Assembly: GCF_022810405.1 (NCBI RefSeq)
Contig: NZ_JALGQE010000005.1
Location: 186,001-250,000 of the forward strand
Direction: 5' to 3'
Source: Rhodococcus sp. ARC_M5
GTDB taxonomy: Bacteria > Actinomycetota > Actinomycetes > Mycobacteriales > Mycobacteriaceae
Length of the DNA: 64,000 nucleotides
Position 1 is the first letter of the stretch, and the number at the start of each line of letters is the position of its first letter. Shown piece by piece: positions 53,708 to 62,140 of the stretch. Below the pieces are notes generated by a model that was given only the letters and a program-made list of their open reading frames with translations, searched no databases and had not been told where the DNA came from. The position numbers and the translations under genes were made by a program.

Positions 53708-54928
53708 TTACTGCCTGTACGAGCTCATGAAATTACCCAGACGCTCGAGCGCCGTTCCGAGATCGTCCACGTTGGGCAAGGTCACGAGCCGGAAGTGATC
53801 GGGCACATCCCAATTGAACGCACGGCCGTGGCTGACGAGGATCTTCTCGGATTCGAGGAGGTCGAGGACGAACTTCTCGTCGTCGACGATCCCGAAACGT
53901 TCGGTATCGAGTTTCGGGAACATGTAGAGCGCACCCGCCGCCTGCACGCAGCTGATTCCGTCGATCGAGTTGAGCATGCGATGCGCCAGGTCGCGCTGCG
54001 CGGTCAGCCTGCCCGCCGGGAGCAGCAGATCCTCGATCGACTGTCTCCCGCCGAGCGCGGTCTGTATTGCATGTTGCGCCGGTACATTCGCGCACATGCG
54101 CATGTTGGACAGCAGCGTGATGCCCTCGATGAAACTTGCCGCGCGTCGACGCGGACCGGTGATCGCCAGCCATCCAGCCCGAAATCCACAGACCCGGTAT
54201 GCCTTCGACAGGCCCGAGTACGTCAGGCACAGAACATCTTTGCCCGTCAGAGTCGCGAGATTGATCATCTCCGCACCGTCGTAGACGATCTTCTCGTAGA
54301 TCTCGTCGGCGAGCAGAATCAGATCGTGCTTGCGTGCCAGGTCGACGAATCGCTGCAGTGCCGCGCGTGGGTACACCGCGCCGGTCGGGTTGTTGGGGTT
54401 GATCACCACGATTGCACGGGTGCGGGGCGTGATCTTGGCTTCGAGGTCCTCGAAGTCCGGGGCCCAGTCCTGGCTTTCGTCGGCCAGATAATGGACGGGT
54501 ATGCCTCCGGCCAGGGCCACCGAACCCGTCCACAACGGATAGTCGGGGGAGGGAATGAGGATCTCGTCCTCCGGGTTGCACAGAGCCTGCATCGTCATCG
54601 TGATCAATTCCGATACCCCGTTGCCGAGATAGACGTCGCCGACATCGAGATCCGTCAAACCTTTGGTCTGGTAGTACTGGACCACCGCGGTGCGGGCGGA
54701 GAAAAGGCCTCGGGAATCCGAATACCCCTGTGCCGTGGGAAGGTTGCGGATCATGGCCATCATGATCTCGTCCGGTGCCTCGAAACCGAACGGGGCGGGG
54801 TTGCCGACGTTGAGTCGCAGGATTGCGTGACCCTGCTCCTCGAGTTCTTCGGTTTTGTCCAGAATGCGGCCACGAATGTCGTAGCGCACGTTCTCGAGCT
54901 TGCGCGCCTGATCGATCGATTTCGTCAT
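53708..54928 (-). CDS. alaA: AlaA-type aminotransferase
   Basis: A 406-residue class I PLP aminotransferase very like E. coli AlaA (alanine-forming, using glutamate and pyruvate) and mycobacterial AspC. Shared text includes KLENVRYDIRGRILDKTEEL, LNVGNPAPFGFEAPDEI, RNLPTAQGYSDSRGLFSAR, VINPNNPTGAVYPRAAL and LADEIYEKIVYDGAE; the PLP lysine is in TYSGLSKAYRVCGFRAGW. ATG 54928 has AGGAG upstream. It overlaps EamA by four bases, so an amino acid made here may be exported by that protein. Confidence 0.92.
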   Translation of the reverse strand: MTKSIDQARKLENVRYDIRGRILDKTEELEEQGHAILRLNVGNPAPFGFEAPDEIMMAMIRNLPTAQGYSDSRGLFSARTAVVQYYQTKGLTDLDVGDVYLGNGVSELITMTMQALCNPEDEILIPSPDYPLWTGSVALAGGIPVHYLADESQDWAPDFEDLEAKITPRTRAIVVINPNNPTGAVYPRAALQRFVDLARKHDLILLADEIYEKIVYDGAEMINLATLTGKDVLCLTYSGLSKAYRVCGFRAGWLAITGPRRRAASFIEGITLLSNMRMCANVPAQHAIQTALGGRQSIEDLLLPAGRLTAQRDLAHRMLNSIDGISCVQAAGALYMFPKLDTERFGIVDDEKFVLDLLESEKILVSHGRAFNWDVPDHFRLVTLPNVDDLGTALERLGNFMSSYRQ

Positions 54929-55866
54929 CTCGAAAACTCCTCCTGCCGAACGGTCGGCGACATCCGGGTCCGGACCGCCACTGTTGCACACACGATGACC
55001 GCCGCTCCACCCACGAGCACCGGCCACGTCAAGCCCTCGCGCAGGATGATCGCGGCCCAGCAGATGGTCAGCACAGGTTGGATCAACTGGACCTGGCTGA
55101 CGCCGGCCATCGGGCCGATCGCCAGTCCCCGATACCAGGCGAAGAACCCGAGATACATGCTCACCACCGCCAGGTAGCCGAAGGCAGCCCACTCGGATGC
55201 CCCTGCTGTCGACGGTTGCTGCCACCACGCGAGCGCGGTCAACGCACCGGTGACCGGCACGGACACCACCAGGGCCCAGGACACCGTCTGCCACGCACCG
55301 AGTTCTCGCGCCAACAGCCCACCCTCGGCGTATCCCACCGCTGCGGCGACCACGGCTCCGAGCAGCAACAGATCCGACCACTGCAATCCCGTCACCTGTC
55401 CGCCTTGCAGGGCAGCGAATCCGATTGCGACGGCAGCCCCCACGCCTGCAACCAACCAGAACATCGGCCGGACCGGTTGCCGTTCGCGGACGACAGCGAC
55501 GACGGCGGTGGCCGCCGGGAGCAATGCGATGACGACGGCGCTGTGTCCCGCCGATGCGGTGGTGAGGGCGTACGAGGTGAGCACCGGAAAACCGATGACG
55601 ACACCGGCTGCGATCACCGCCAGTCGAATCCATTGCCGCCCTCGGGGAAGCCGTTGCGCCGTCGCGGCCAGCGCAACCGCAGCCAATGCGGCCGCGACCA
55701 CAGCGCGTCCGGAGCCGACGAAGAGTGGGGACAGGCCCCCGGTGACGGCTACGCGGGTCAGCGGCACCGTGAACGAGAACGCCGTGACGCCGGCGAGGCC
55801 CCAGAGCAGTCCGGCGCGGGATAGCAGACCCGTTCCAGTTCGAGTAGCGCTACTATGCTGTGTCAT
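54925..55866 (-). CDS. EamA/DMT family transporter
   Basis: A 313-residue drug/metabolite transporter with ten helices and two EamA repeats (AGLLWGLAGVTAFSFTVPLTRVAV and LLLLGAVVAAAVGYAEGGLLAREL; SMYLGFFAWYRGLAIG at the end of the second). Exporters of this family move amino acids and related metabolites. ATG 55866-55864 shares bases with the ATG of the divergent MocR gene (55865-55867); it is the only start giving a full first helix. Coupled to alaA by ATGA. Confidence 0.87.
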   Translation of the reverse strand: MTQHSSATRTGTGLLSRAGLLWGLAGVTAFSFTVPLTRVAVTGGLSPLFVGSGRAVVAAALAAVALAATAQRLPRGRQWIRLAVIAAGVVIGFPVLTSYALTTASAGHSAVVIALLPAATAVVAVVRERQPVRPMFWLVAGVGAAVAIGFAALQGGQVTGLQWSDLLLLGAVVAAAVGYAEGGLLARELGAWQTVSWALVVSVPVTGALTALAWWQQPSTAGASEWAAFGYLAVVSMYLGFFAWYRGLAIGPMAGVSQVQLIQPVLTICWAAIILREGLTWPVLVGGAAVIVCATVAVRTRMSPTVRQEEFSR

Positions 55867-57259
55867 GTCCGACGATAGCAGCTCCCGGATCGTGTCTGCA
55901 CTGAGAAATTGGATTGCGACTGCGCCTCCGGAAGCCCGGCTGCCGTCCACCCGCGCCTTGGTGGCCGAGCATTCGGCGAGCCCGGTCACGGTGCAGAAAG
56001 CCCTGCGCACCCTCATCTCGCAGGGCGTCATCGAAAGCCGTCCTGGCGTCGGCACATTCGTCAGAACGGTGCGCACGGCCCGCCCCAACGATTACGGATG
56101 GCAGACCGCAGCCCTGGGGGCACCGGACAACCGTCTGCAATTGCCTGCGGCTCTGCAGTCGACATCCAGTGATGTGATCGCGTTGCATTCGGGCTATCCG
56201 GCCCGGGAGTTGTTGCCAGAGCGGCTCGTTCACGCTGCCTTCACCCGCGCCTCCCGCACCGACTCGGTGATCGCCCGACCACCCACCGCCGGTCTGCCGG
56301 AACTGCGGGCCTGGTTCGCCGCCGAGTTGGGGGCGTCGACCCCGTTGGGTATCACGCCACCGTCGGCCAGTGATGTGGTCATCATTCCCGGCAGCCAGAC
56401 CGGACTCAGCACTGCCTTTCGGGCACTGGTCGGTGCCGGCAGGCCGTTGCTCATGGAGTCGCCGACGTATTGGGGTGCGATCCTTGCCGCTACGCAGGCT
56501 GGCGTCCGCGTCGTACCGATACCCAGCGGCGTCGACGGTCCGGACCCCGACGCGCTCGCTCGGGCATTCGCGCACACCGGCGCTCGGGCGTTCTATGCCC
56601 AACCGACCTTCGCCAGCCCCACCGGAGCACAGTGGTCGCCCTCATTGTCCGAGCAGGTCCTCGACACTGTTCGACGCCACGGCGCGTTCCTGATCGAGGA
56701 CGACTCGGCTCACGATTTCGGGATCACATCCGAGCCGAGTCCGCTGGCCGCCCGAGACGACGCCGGGCACGTTGTCTACCTTCGCTCGCTTACCAAGACG
56801 GTGTCACCGTCGGTTCGCCTGGCGGGCTTGATCGCTCGCGGACCGGCTCACGAACGCATCCTCGCCGATACGGGAGCCGAATCGATGTATGTCAGCGGGA
56901 TTCTGCAAGCTGTCGCACTCGATGTGGTGACGCAGCCAGCCTGGCGTACCCACCTGCGGCGGTTGCGCGCGCAGTTGGCCTCGCGTCGAGACTTGTTGGC
57001 GAACAGCCTCATCGAGTTCGCTCCACGTGGCCATCTCGACGCAGTGCCGCGTGGTGGGCTCAATCTCTGGATGCGCCTGCGTGACGACTCCGATCTGGAA
57101 CGTATTGTGCAGGAGTGCAAGTCGGCAGGTGTGATCGTCGGGGCCGGAGACGACTACTTTCCCGCCGAACCCACCGGGAAGTACCTCCGACTCAATTACG
57201 CGGGCCCCAACCCGGGCGAGTTCGCCGACGCGGCGCGCACGATCGGGTCGATCATCTGA
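55865..57259 (+). CDS. MocR-type GntR regulator with aminotransferase domain
   Basis: A 464-residue regulator. A winged helix (residues 5-65, ALRNWIATAPPEARLPSTRALVAEHSASPVTVQKALRTL, GVIESRPGVGTFV) is joined to an aminotransferase-fold domain (GSQTGLSTAFRALVGAGRPLLMESPTYWGA, AFYAQPTFASPTGAQW, EDDSAHDF) with the PLP lysine in RSLTKTVSPSVRLAG. Many MocR proteins bind an amino-acid-PLP adduct. Start shares two bases with the divergent EamA start, so it probably represses or activates the EamA-alaA pair. The 3' end overlaps a small convergent gene. Confidence 0.92.
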   Translation: MSDDSSSRIVSALRNWIATAPPEARLPSTRALVAEHSASPVTVQKALRTLISQGVIESRPGVGTFVRTVRTARPNDYGWQTAALGAPDNRLQLPAALQSTSSDVIALHSGYPARELLPERLVHAAFTRASRTDSVIARPPTAGLPELRAWFAAELGASTPLGITPPSASDVVIIPGSQTGLSTAFRALVGAGRPLLMESPTYWGAILAATQAGVRVVPIPSGVDGPDPDALARAFAHTGARAFYAQPTFASPTGAQWSPSLSEQVLDTVRRHGAFLIEDDSAHDFGITSEPSPLAARDDAGHVVYLRSLTKTVSPSVRLAGLIARGPAHERILADTGAESMYVSGILQAVALDVVTQPAWRTHLRRLRAQLASRRDLLANSLIEFAPRGHLDAVPRGGLNLWMRLRDDSDLERIVQECKSAGVIVGAGDDYFPAEPTGKYLRLNYAGPNPGEFADAARTIGSII

Positions 57260-57527
57260 GGCCGTTGGAGGCATCGACGGCGAACGTCGACTTCCGACCC
57301 CACACGAACCAGACCAGCGGACCGAGGAACGGGAACGCGAGTACGACGAAGATCCACACTGCCCTGCCGGCGACGGTGTAGTTGGGCGAGCGGATGATGC
57401 TGACCAGCGCCGCAACGAACAGTACGACCGCGCCGAGCACCGCCACCAGAACGATGGTGCCCACACCCCAGCCCAGCACCTGCTCGGTGGTGGACGGTTG
57501 CTGAGACAGAAGTGTTGCGGCGTGCAT
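57252..57527 (-). CDS. PLDc_N-type small membrane protein
   Basis: A 91-residue protein with two helices (LGWGVGTIVLVAVLGAVVLFVAALVSIIR and VWIFVVLAFPFLGPLVWFVWGRK). PFLGPLVWFVWGR is the hallmark of the PLDc_N (phospholipase-D nuclease N-terminal) membrane domain found alone in actinobacteria. Function unknown. GGAGG lies near the ATG on the minus strand. Overlaps the MocR 3' end by eight bases. Confidence 0.78.
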   Translation of the reverse strand: MHAATLLSQQPSTTEQVLGWGVGTIVLVAVLGAVVLFVAALVSIIRSPNYTVAGRAVWIFVVLAFPFLGPLVWFVWGRKSTFAVDASNGLR

Positions 57528-57616
57528 GACGGTTCCTCCGATATCGCTGTGTCGTTGACCTGAACAACGTTACGAGTCAACATGCCTCGCCACATCGGTC
57601 TGCGTGAGTATCTCGT

Positions 57617-57636
57617 CGTACATCTCGAGATGTACG
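57617..57636. repeat. Perfect 20-base palindrome
   Basis: CGTACATCTC at 57617-57626 is followed by its exact reverse complement. It lies about 170 bases before the secreted protein gene, in a 276-base gap without other genes. The size suits an operator for a dimeric regulator; the regulator is not in view. Confidence 0.6.
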
Positions 57637-57803
57637 TGCAGTCGGGGTCAGGGCCGCACATCAGTCGACCGAACGACACAAACTTCTGGGGCACAGGACA
57701 TTTGACAGCGAAGGATCATCCGAACAAGGGATACTCGACGCACGATCGCTGTGTCACCATCGCTGAGACGGACAGCCCGTCGGTGACTTTCGGTGGAGGA
57801 ATT

Positions 57804-58382
57804 GTGTCGAGCAAGAGTGGAATTCGCAAGAACCTGGTTCGTCGTTCGGTGGCAGTTGCCGTGGCAGCCGCGGCATGTGCACTGGCCGTGCCCGCGACAG
57901 CCATGGCCCAACCCGAGATCGGACCGATCATCGACAGTGGCAGCGCCATCATCGACAGCGGGAGCGCCATTCTCGACGGCGGCAACATCATCGACAACGG
58001 TGCCCGCATTCTCGGCAGCGGAAGCGCAATCGCCGGAGGCATTCTCGGCATCGACACCGGATCCGCGAACGGAGGCATCGCCACTCAACAGTGCAATGCC
58101 TCCACGCTATCGGGTGAAGAGGGCGTGACGGAGACCTTGCACGACCTGGGTCGAACCGGACCGACGTCGTTCGTTCTCAGTTACGACACCGTCGATGTTC
58201 CCGACCAGATCGAGGTGTTCTACCAGGGTGCCCCCATCCACAACACCGGGTACGTGGGTGGCAGCACCGGCGTCGGATCCGTGGTGGTCTCGGTACCTCC
58301 GGGAACCGCCACCGCTGTCCTGGTCCGCGTCACCGGTCCGTCGGGAACCGTCTGGACCTATACCGTCAGCTGCCCGAGCTGA
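57804..58382 (+). CDS. Secreted protein with repeated Ile-Asp-Ser-Gly motif
   Basis: A 192-residue secreted protein. GTG 57804 has GGAGG five bases upstream; the frame is open to 57582 but the early part is not coding-like. A basic signal peptide (RKNLVRRSVAVAVAAAACAL) ends at ATAMA-QPEIG. Residues about 38-85 carry about six short repeats of the form I-I-D-S-G-S-A. The C-terminal 100 residues have two Cys (QQCNAS and VSCPS) and a beta-rich pattern (SYDTVDVPDQIEVFYQG, GVGSVVVSVPPGTATAVLVRV). No family recognised. Likely a cell-surface protein. Confidence 0.75.
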   Translation: MSSKSGIRKNLVRRSVAVAVAAAACALAVPATAMAQPEIGPIIDSGSAIIDSGSAILDGGNIIDNGARILGSGSAIAGGILGIDTGSANGGIATQQCNASTLSGEEGVTETLHDLGRTGPTSFVLSYDTVDVPDQIEVFYQGAPIHNTGYVGGSTGVGSVVVSVPPGTATAVLVRVTGPSGTVWTYTVSCPS

Positions 58383-58422
58383 CGGACTGTTCCCGCCCGG
58401 CCCGACCAGCTACGTTGATCCC

Positions 58423-59046
58423 GTGCAGAAGGTCAAGAACGACTACGCCGCGTGGATCGAGCTGGGGCCGGGCGGTCTCCCCGCCAACATCGGCGGATGG
58501 CTGATCACCACTGCCCTGAGGCCACTCTCCCGACGCGACACGATGAGAGTCGACGGCGCGGCGAGCCCCGGACTGCACTGGCAGATCGAACACCGACCCG
58601 GCCCCAGGCCGACAATCGCGCCGTACCCGATACCCCACCGGCAGCTCACCCATCTTGCCACCAGCGCGTTGATCGATCGACTCACTGCCGCAGTGACCGC
58701 CGAAGCTCGATCGAACGGGCTGTTCCATCTGGCGCGCAGTCGATTCGAGCGCAGAGGCGACGCGCTGTACGTCTCGGACATCGGTGCTGCCGCGCCGTGG
58801 ATCTCGCGAACGAAGGGCGAGGTTCTGCATGTGCACGAGAGCGAGGGCTCACTGCACGTGGTGATGCAGCCGGACGATGCCCAGTCCGTCATCTCCGCTG
58901 GATGGGGCGAACTGCACCCGTTGGCCGGACGCCCCGTCCTCGGACTGCCCGAGACGTACGTGTTTCTGTACGCGCCGAGAGACGCCGACGATGCCGACAG
59001 AATCGAGCACATCATCCGACGCGCGATAGCTACCGCGACGATCTGA
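58423..59046 (+). CDS. Luciferase-domain (DUF5519-like) protein
   Basis: A 207-residue soluble protein with GEVLHVHESEGSLHVVMQPDDAQSVISAGWGELHPLAG and LPETYVFLYAPRDADD, the conserved parts of the DUF5519/luciferase-domain family. The name comes from a plant protein annotation; light emission is not implied and the function is unknown. GTG 58423 has TACGTT six bases upstream, a leaderless signal. It follows the secreted protein by 40 bases. Confidence 0.75.
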   Translation: MQKVKNDYAAWIELGPGGLPANIGGWLITTALRPLSRRDTMRVDGAASPGLHWQIEHRPGPRPTIAPYPIPHRQLTHLATSALIDRLTAAVTAEARSNGLFHLARSRFERRGDALYVSDIGAAAPWISRTKGEVLHVHESEGSLHVVMQPDDAQSVISAGWGELHPLAGRPVLGLPETYVFLYAPRDADDADRIEHIIRRAIATATI

Positions 59047-59101
59047 GCACTGCGTGGGCTGACCCTGTGACAGGAGCTTCCGGCCGTGTGACGATCGATG
59101 C

Positions 59102-59560
59102 ATGACACTCGACGACATCGTGAATTTGGTCGGCAGCTTCGACTGCACCGTGGCGCAGCGTCCTCGAGAAGGTGATGGCACGCCAGAGCTCGCGTGGGGT
59201 GATGTGTTCTTCTACTACTCACCCGACGGGACAATCCCGACCACTCAGCCGTTCGCCACGATCGTGACCAAGAACTACCCGGGCGACGAGCTGTCCCAGC
59301 TGCACAGGGCGAACGCATTTCGCGTCAATGTCGTTGCAGGCAAACAGGAATTCGAGGAGATCCTGGGGACGGTGCCTCGCGACGCGGCACACGCCCCCCA
59401 GGCCGACACCGACGACGTCATGGCCGCCCACCCTCAGTACGGCACCGCCGGCTGGTTGTCGGTGGTCAACCCGTCTTCGCGGACCGAGACACAGATTCGG
59501 GCACTGCTCGAGTCCGCATACGACGTTGCCAAGAGCAGATACGAGCGCCGTCATAGCTGA
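59102..59560 (+). CDS. DUF6194-type protein
   Basis: A 152-residue soluble protein, MTLDDIVNLVGSFDCTVAQRP, with GDVFFYYSPDGT, PFATIVTKNYPGDELSQLHR and AHPQYGTAGWLSVVNPSS. This matches actinobacterial proteins listed as DUF6194. No catalytic motif is recognised. It starts 55 bases after the DUF5519 stop and overlaps nothing; the convergent transketolase part ends next to it. Function unknown. Confidence 0.7.
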   Translation: MTLDDIVNLVGSFDCTVAQRPREGDGTPELAWGDVFFYYSPDGTIPTTQPFATIVTKNYPGDELSQLHRANAFRVNVVAGKQEFEEILGTVPRDAAHAPQADTDDVMAAHPQYGTAGWLSVVNPSSRTETQIRALLESAYDVAKSRYERRHS

Positions 59561-60460
59561 TCACCCGAAGAACTCGGTCATCGATCGAGACAGGCCTTCG
59601 ACATCCAGCCCGGTGGCCCGATCGTGTTGGGCAACTGTGCCGTACTTGCGACGCTCTCCTGGTTCGACCCCGACTCCCGACACTCGATGACGCACATCGG
59701 CCAGGGCTCTGTTCACCTGCAGCACCGACGTTCCCGCGAGGTACGGCTCGACGATCATGACGTCGGGCGCGGTCAACGTCGCCCGCAGCGTGCGGCTGTC
59801 GAACGGCCTGATCGTCGACGCATGCAGCACCGTCACGTCGCGCCCTTCGGCTGCGGCCAGTACCCGGTCCGTCATCGGACCGACGGAGATCACCGTTCCC
59901 GAATTGCCCTGTTGCAGTACGGCGAACCTCCCATCGGAGTGCCCGTACAGCCGTTGGTTGCCGATGCCGTCGAGCCTGATGTAGACGCGGTCGTCCGATG
60001 CCACCGCGCTGCGTAGCATCCAGTCGATGTCGTCGACATGCCCGGGCACGTGAACCGTCCACCCATCCAGGGTGTCGAGCAGTGCGACGTCTCGCTGACC
60101 GAAGTGGGTCTCGCCGCCCTGCGGCCATCCGTAGGAACCGCCGGAGCTCACCAGAATCGCGCCGACACCCTGATGTCCCAGGTCGAGCTTCACCTGCTCG
60201 AAAGGGCGCTCGATCAGGAACGGCGGGAAAGTGTGCACGATCGGACGCATTCCGGCCAGAGCCAGACCACCGGCGACACCGATCATCGCCTGCTCTCGAA
60301 TCCCGACGTTGACCACCCGCGATCGAATATCGTCGGTCAGGTGCGGTTCGAGATATCCGACTCCGATCTCCGCCAGCACCAACGCTGTTCGCTCGTCCTG
60401 CGCCAACAGCGGGGGCACCAGACGGTAGAAGTACTCACGCTGGTCCAGCGTTGCGCTCAT
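59561..60460 (-). CDS. Transketolase, C-terminal subunit
   Basis: A 299-residue protein with the transketolase pyrimidine-binding and C-terminal domains: YFYRLVPPLLAQDERTALVLAEIG, RVVNVGIREQAMIGVAGGLALAG and RPIVHTFPPFLIERPFEQVKLD. The later part (SVGPMTDRVLAAAEGRDVTVLHASTIRPFD) is the TK_C domain. It forms one TPP enzyme with the next gene, whose stop (TGATG) overlaps its start. Glu in NVGIREQ activates TPP. Substrates of split transketolases vary: pentose phosphates or unknown ketoses. Confidence 0.88.
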   Translation of the reverse strand: MSATLDQREYFYRLVPPLLAQDERTALVLAEIGVGYLEPHLTDDIRSRVVNVGIREQAMIGVAGGLALAGMRPIVHTFPPFLIERPFEQVKLDLGHQGVGAILVSSGGSYGWPQGGETHFGQRDVALLDTLDGWTVHVPGHVDDIDWMLRSAVASDDRVYIRLDGIGNQRLYGHSDGRFAVLQQGNSGTVISVGPMTDRVLAAAEGRDVTVLHASTIRPFDSRTLRATLTAPDVMIVEPYLAGTSVLQVNRALADVRHRVSGVGVEPGERRKYGTVAQHDRATGLDVEGLSRSMTEFFG

Positions 60461-61140
60461 CAGCCCTCCTTCTTTTCGACGTGAGCGACCACCACGTGCG
60501 GGCGGTCTGTGTGATCGGTGCGGAACGCCTGGCGGAGAGCACTGTGGTCTCGACCGTCGACGTCGGAGGTGTGCCAGCCTTCGACGGCGAAACGCGACGC
60601 AATGCCGCCCGGCCACCCCAGACCGGCAGAATCGTTGTCGATCACCACGGCAGTCAGATTGCCCAACTGCGATCGCCCGGCAAATTGAATGGCTTCCATG
60701 TTGCTGCCTTCGTCGAGTTCGGCGTCGCCGATCAATACGAAGACGCGGGCGGTGCTGATCCGAATCCGCAGCGCCACAGCAGTTCCGACGGCCAACGCCA
60801 GTCCATGTCCGAGCGATCCCGATCCGATGTCGACCCCGCGAACCAACGTTCGATCCGGGTGACTGCCCAGCGGAGAGTCGTAGCCGCCGAACGATGCAAG
60901 CTCGTCCGGCGACAGGAATCCCCGTGCCGCGAGCACTGCGTAGTACGCCATCGGCCCGTGCCCCTTGGACAGGTAGAACCGGTCCCGGTTCGGGTCATCA
61001 GCATTCGCTGGGTCGAGCCGAAGAATGTCGGAGTACAGCACCCACAGGACGTCCAGTGTCGAAGTGGCGCTGGTGCTGTGCTTTTCGTCGCCCGTCATCA
61101 GCGTCATGAGTTGCGGCAACTCGTCGTACGTCATCTGCAT
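60460..61140 (-). CDS. Transketolase, N-terminal subunit
   Basis: A 226-residue protein with the TPP diphosphate-binding domain: LDVLWVLYSDILRLDP, DRFYLSKGHGPMAYYAVLAARGF, GSLGHGLALAVGTAVALRI and the TPP motif FVLIGDAELDEGSN through AVVIDNDS. The DNDS end replaces the commoner NNN. Start chosen is ATG 61140, though ATG 61134 or 61167 are possible. Partner of the next gene. Together they match the split transketolases of actinobacteria; no clue to substrate in the neighbours. Confidence 0.88.
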   Translation of the reverse strand: MQMTYDELPQLMTLMTGDEKHSTSATSTLDVLWVLYSDILRLDPANADDPNRDRFYLSKGHGPMAYYAVLAARGFLSPDELASFGGYDSPLGSHPDRTLVRGVDIGSGSLGHGLALAVGTAVALRIRISTARVFVLIGDAELDEGSNMEAIQFAGRSQLGNLTAVVIDNDSAGLGWPGGIASRFAVEGWHTSDVDGRDHSALRQAFRTDHTDRPHVVVAHVEKKEG

Positions 61141-61236
61141 GACCTCACCATGCAACCTCGAGTGCACTCGAGGTCAAGAGCGCTGTGGGTGGTGCGGTGG
61201 GTGTCCAACATTTTGCGCCGACCGTAGTCTCCAGAT

Positions 61237-61608
61237 ATGCCGCGAACACACCTCGCTATAGCGGGGACGTCCATCGACTGCGCCGATCCGGTGCAACTCG
61301 CACACTTCTATCTGGCGCTTCTCGGCGGCGAGTTGTTGTGGGAGAACTCCGAGAGCGTGCGGATCAGGACGCAGTCGAGCCTGAACATCGTTGCGCAGAA
61401 GACTGCGAACTACATTCCGCCTCAATGGCCGTCGACATCCATCGTGCACTTCGACATCGATGCGGCCGGCGACCTCGACGGAGCTGTCGCCTACGCAATC
61501 GAATGCGGTGCCAGGGAAGCGGCAGAGCAGCCGGACCCCCGATGGCGAGTTCTCCTCGACCCCGCCGGCCACCCCTTCTGCGTCACCACAGAGGTGTACG
61601 ACGGTTGA
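61237..61608 (+). CDS. VOC family protein
   Basis: A 123-residue protein: LAIAGTSIDCADPVQLAHFYLALLGGELLWENS, IVHFDIDAAGDLDGAVAYAI, and RVLLDPAGHPFCVTTEV, the usual VOC order in actinobacterial glyoxalase-like proteins. The first metal His is absent. TAGTCT lies six bases before ATG 61237, so a leaderless transcript is expected. It is 12 bases from the following gene, which may be cotranscribed. Confidence 0.85.
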   Translation: MPRTHLAIAGTSIDCADPVQLAHFYLALLGGELLWENSESVRIRTQSSLNIVAQKTANYIPPQWPSTSIVHFDIDAAGDLDGAVAYAIECGAREAAEQPDPRWRVLLDPAGHPFCVTTEVYDG

Positions 61609-61620
61609 GGCGATTCTGAG

Positions 61621-62055
61621 GTGGGCAAACCCGCTGAAGTGGAGCTGAGCCTCGACGACATTCGACATGTGACGGCCTTCGCAGCTGCCTGCGCCCGACG
61701 AGCATTACCGACCTACGAGACGGCATCACTTCGCCAACTTGCCTGGGCCGCGCACAAAGCTGCCCGCGAGGTGCAGGCCTCTGCGGCCACGCACGCCGCA
61801 CTGTCCGCAATGCACGCCGCCGGTGCTGCCTTTCTCCATCCGCTGTACAGCCCCCATCCGGTCAAACACATTCTCGGATCTGCCGTGCATCTGGTGCTCG
61901 CTGACCCCGAAGCTGCTGCGGAGCACATCGACTGGATCAATTCTCAGGCCGACACGACACTACGTTCGGTCTTGCGCCGGTATCCGTGTCCGGTCGTCGG
62001 GGGAACGAGGTACAGCGTGCTCATGGTTCGACTCGATATCGGATTGCGACGCTGA
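61621..62055 (+). CDS. Imm5-like helical protein
   Basis: A 144-residue, almost all-helical protein: SLDDIRHVTAFAAACARRALPTYE, ASLRQLAWAAHKAAREVQASAATHAALSAMHAAGAAF, KHILGSAVHLVLADP. The pattern of Ala-rich helices with a conserved Cys-Ala and His resembles the Imm5-type putative immunity proteins. No toxin gene is nearby, so an immunity role is not supported here. GTG 61621 has no strong ribosome site. Weak family assignment. Confidence 0.5.
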   Translation: MGKPAEVELSLDDIRHVTAFAAACARRALPTYETASLRQLAWAAHKAAREVQASAATHAALSAMHAAGAAFLHPLYSPHPVKHILGSAVHLVLADPEAAAEHIDWINSQADTTLRSVLRRYPCPVVGGTRYSVLMVRLDIGLRR

Positions 62056-62086
62056 GCCGTTGCCCATATCGGGGTGCGGTGACAGC

Positions 62087-62140
62087 ATGAAGGGCATGAA
62101 GGGCATGAAGGGCATGAAGGGCATGAAGGGCATGAAGGCC
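62087..62140 (+). repeat. Six tandem 9-base units at a start codon
   Basis: ATGAAGGGC is repeated five times from 62087 and a sixth unit reads ATGAAGGCC (62132-62140). Each unit carries a start codon, and the AAGG of the preceding unit lies two bases before the next ATG. Loss or gain of units stays in frame. Confidence 0.9.

Noticed and set aside
61621..62055. Toxin-immunity system
   Set aside because: The protein resembles Imm5, but no toxin, secretion or polymorphic-toxin gene is nearby.
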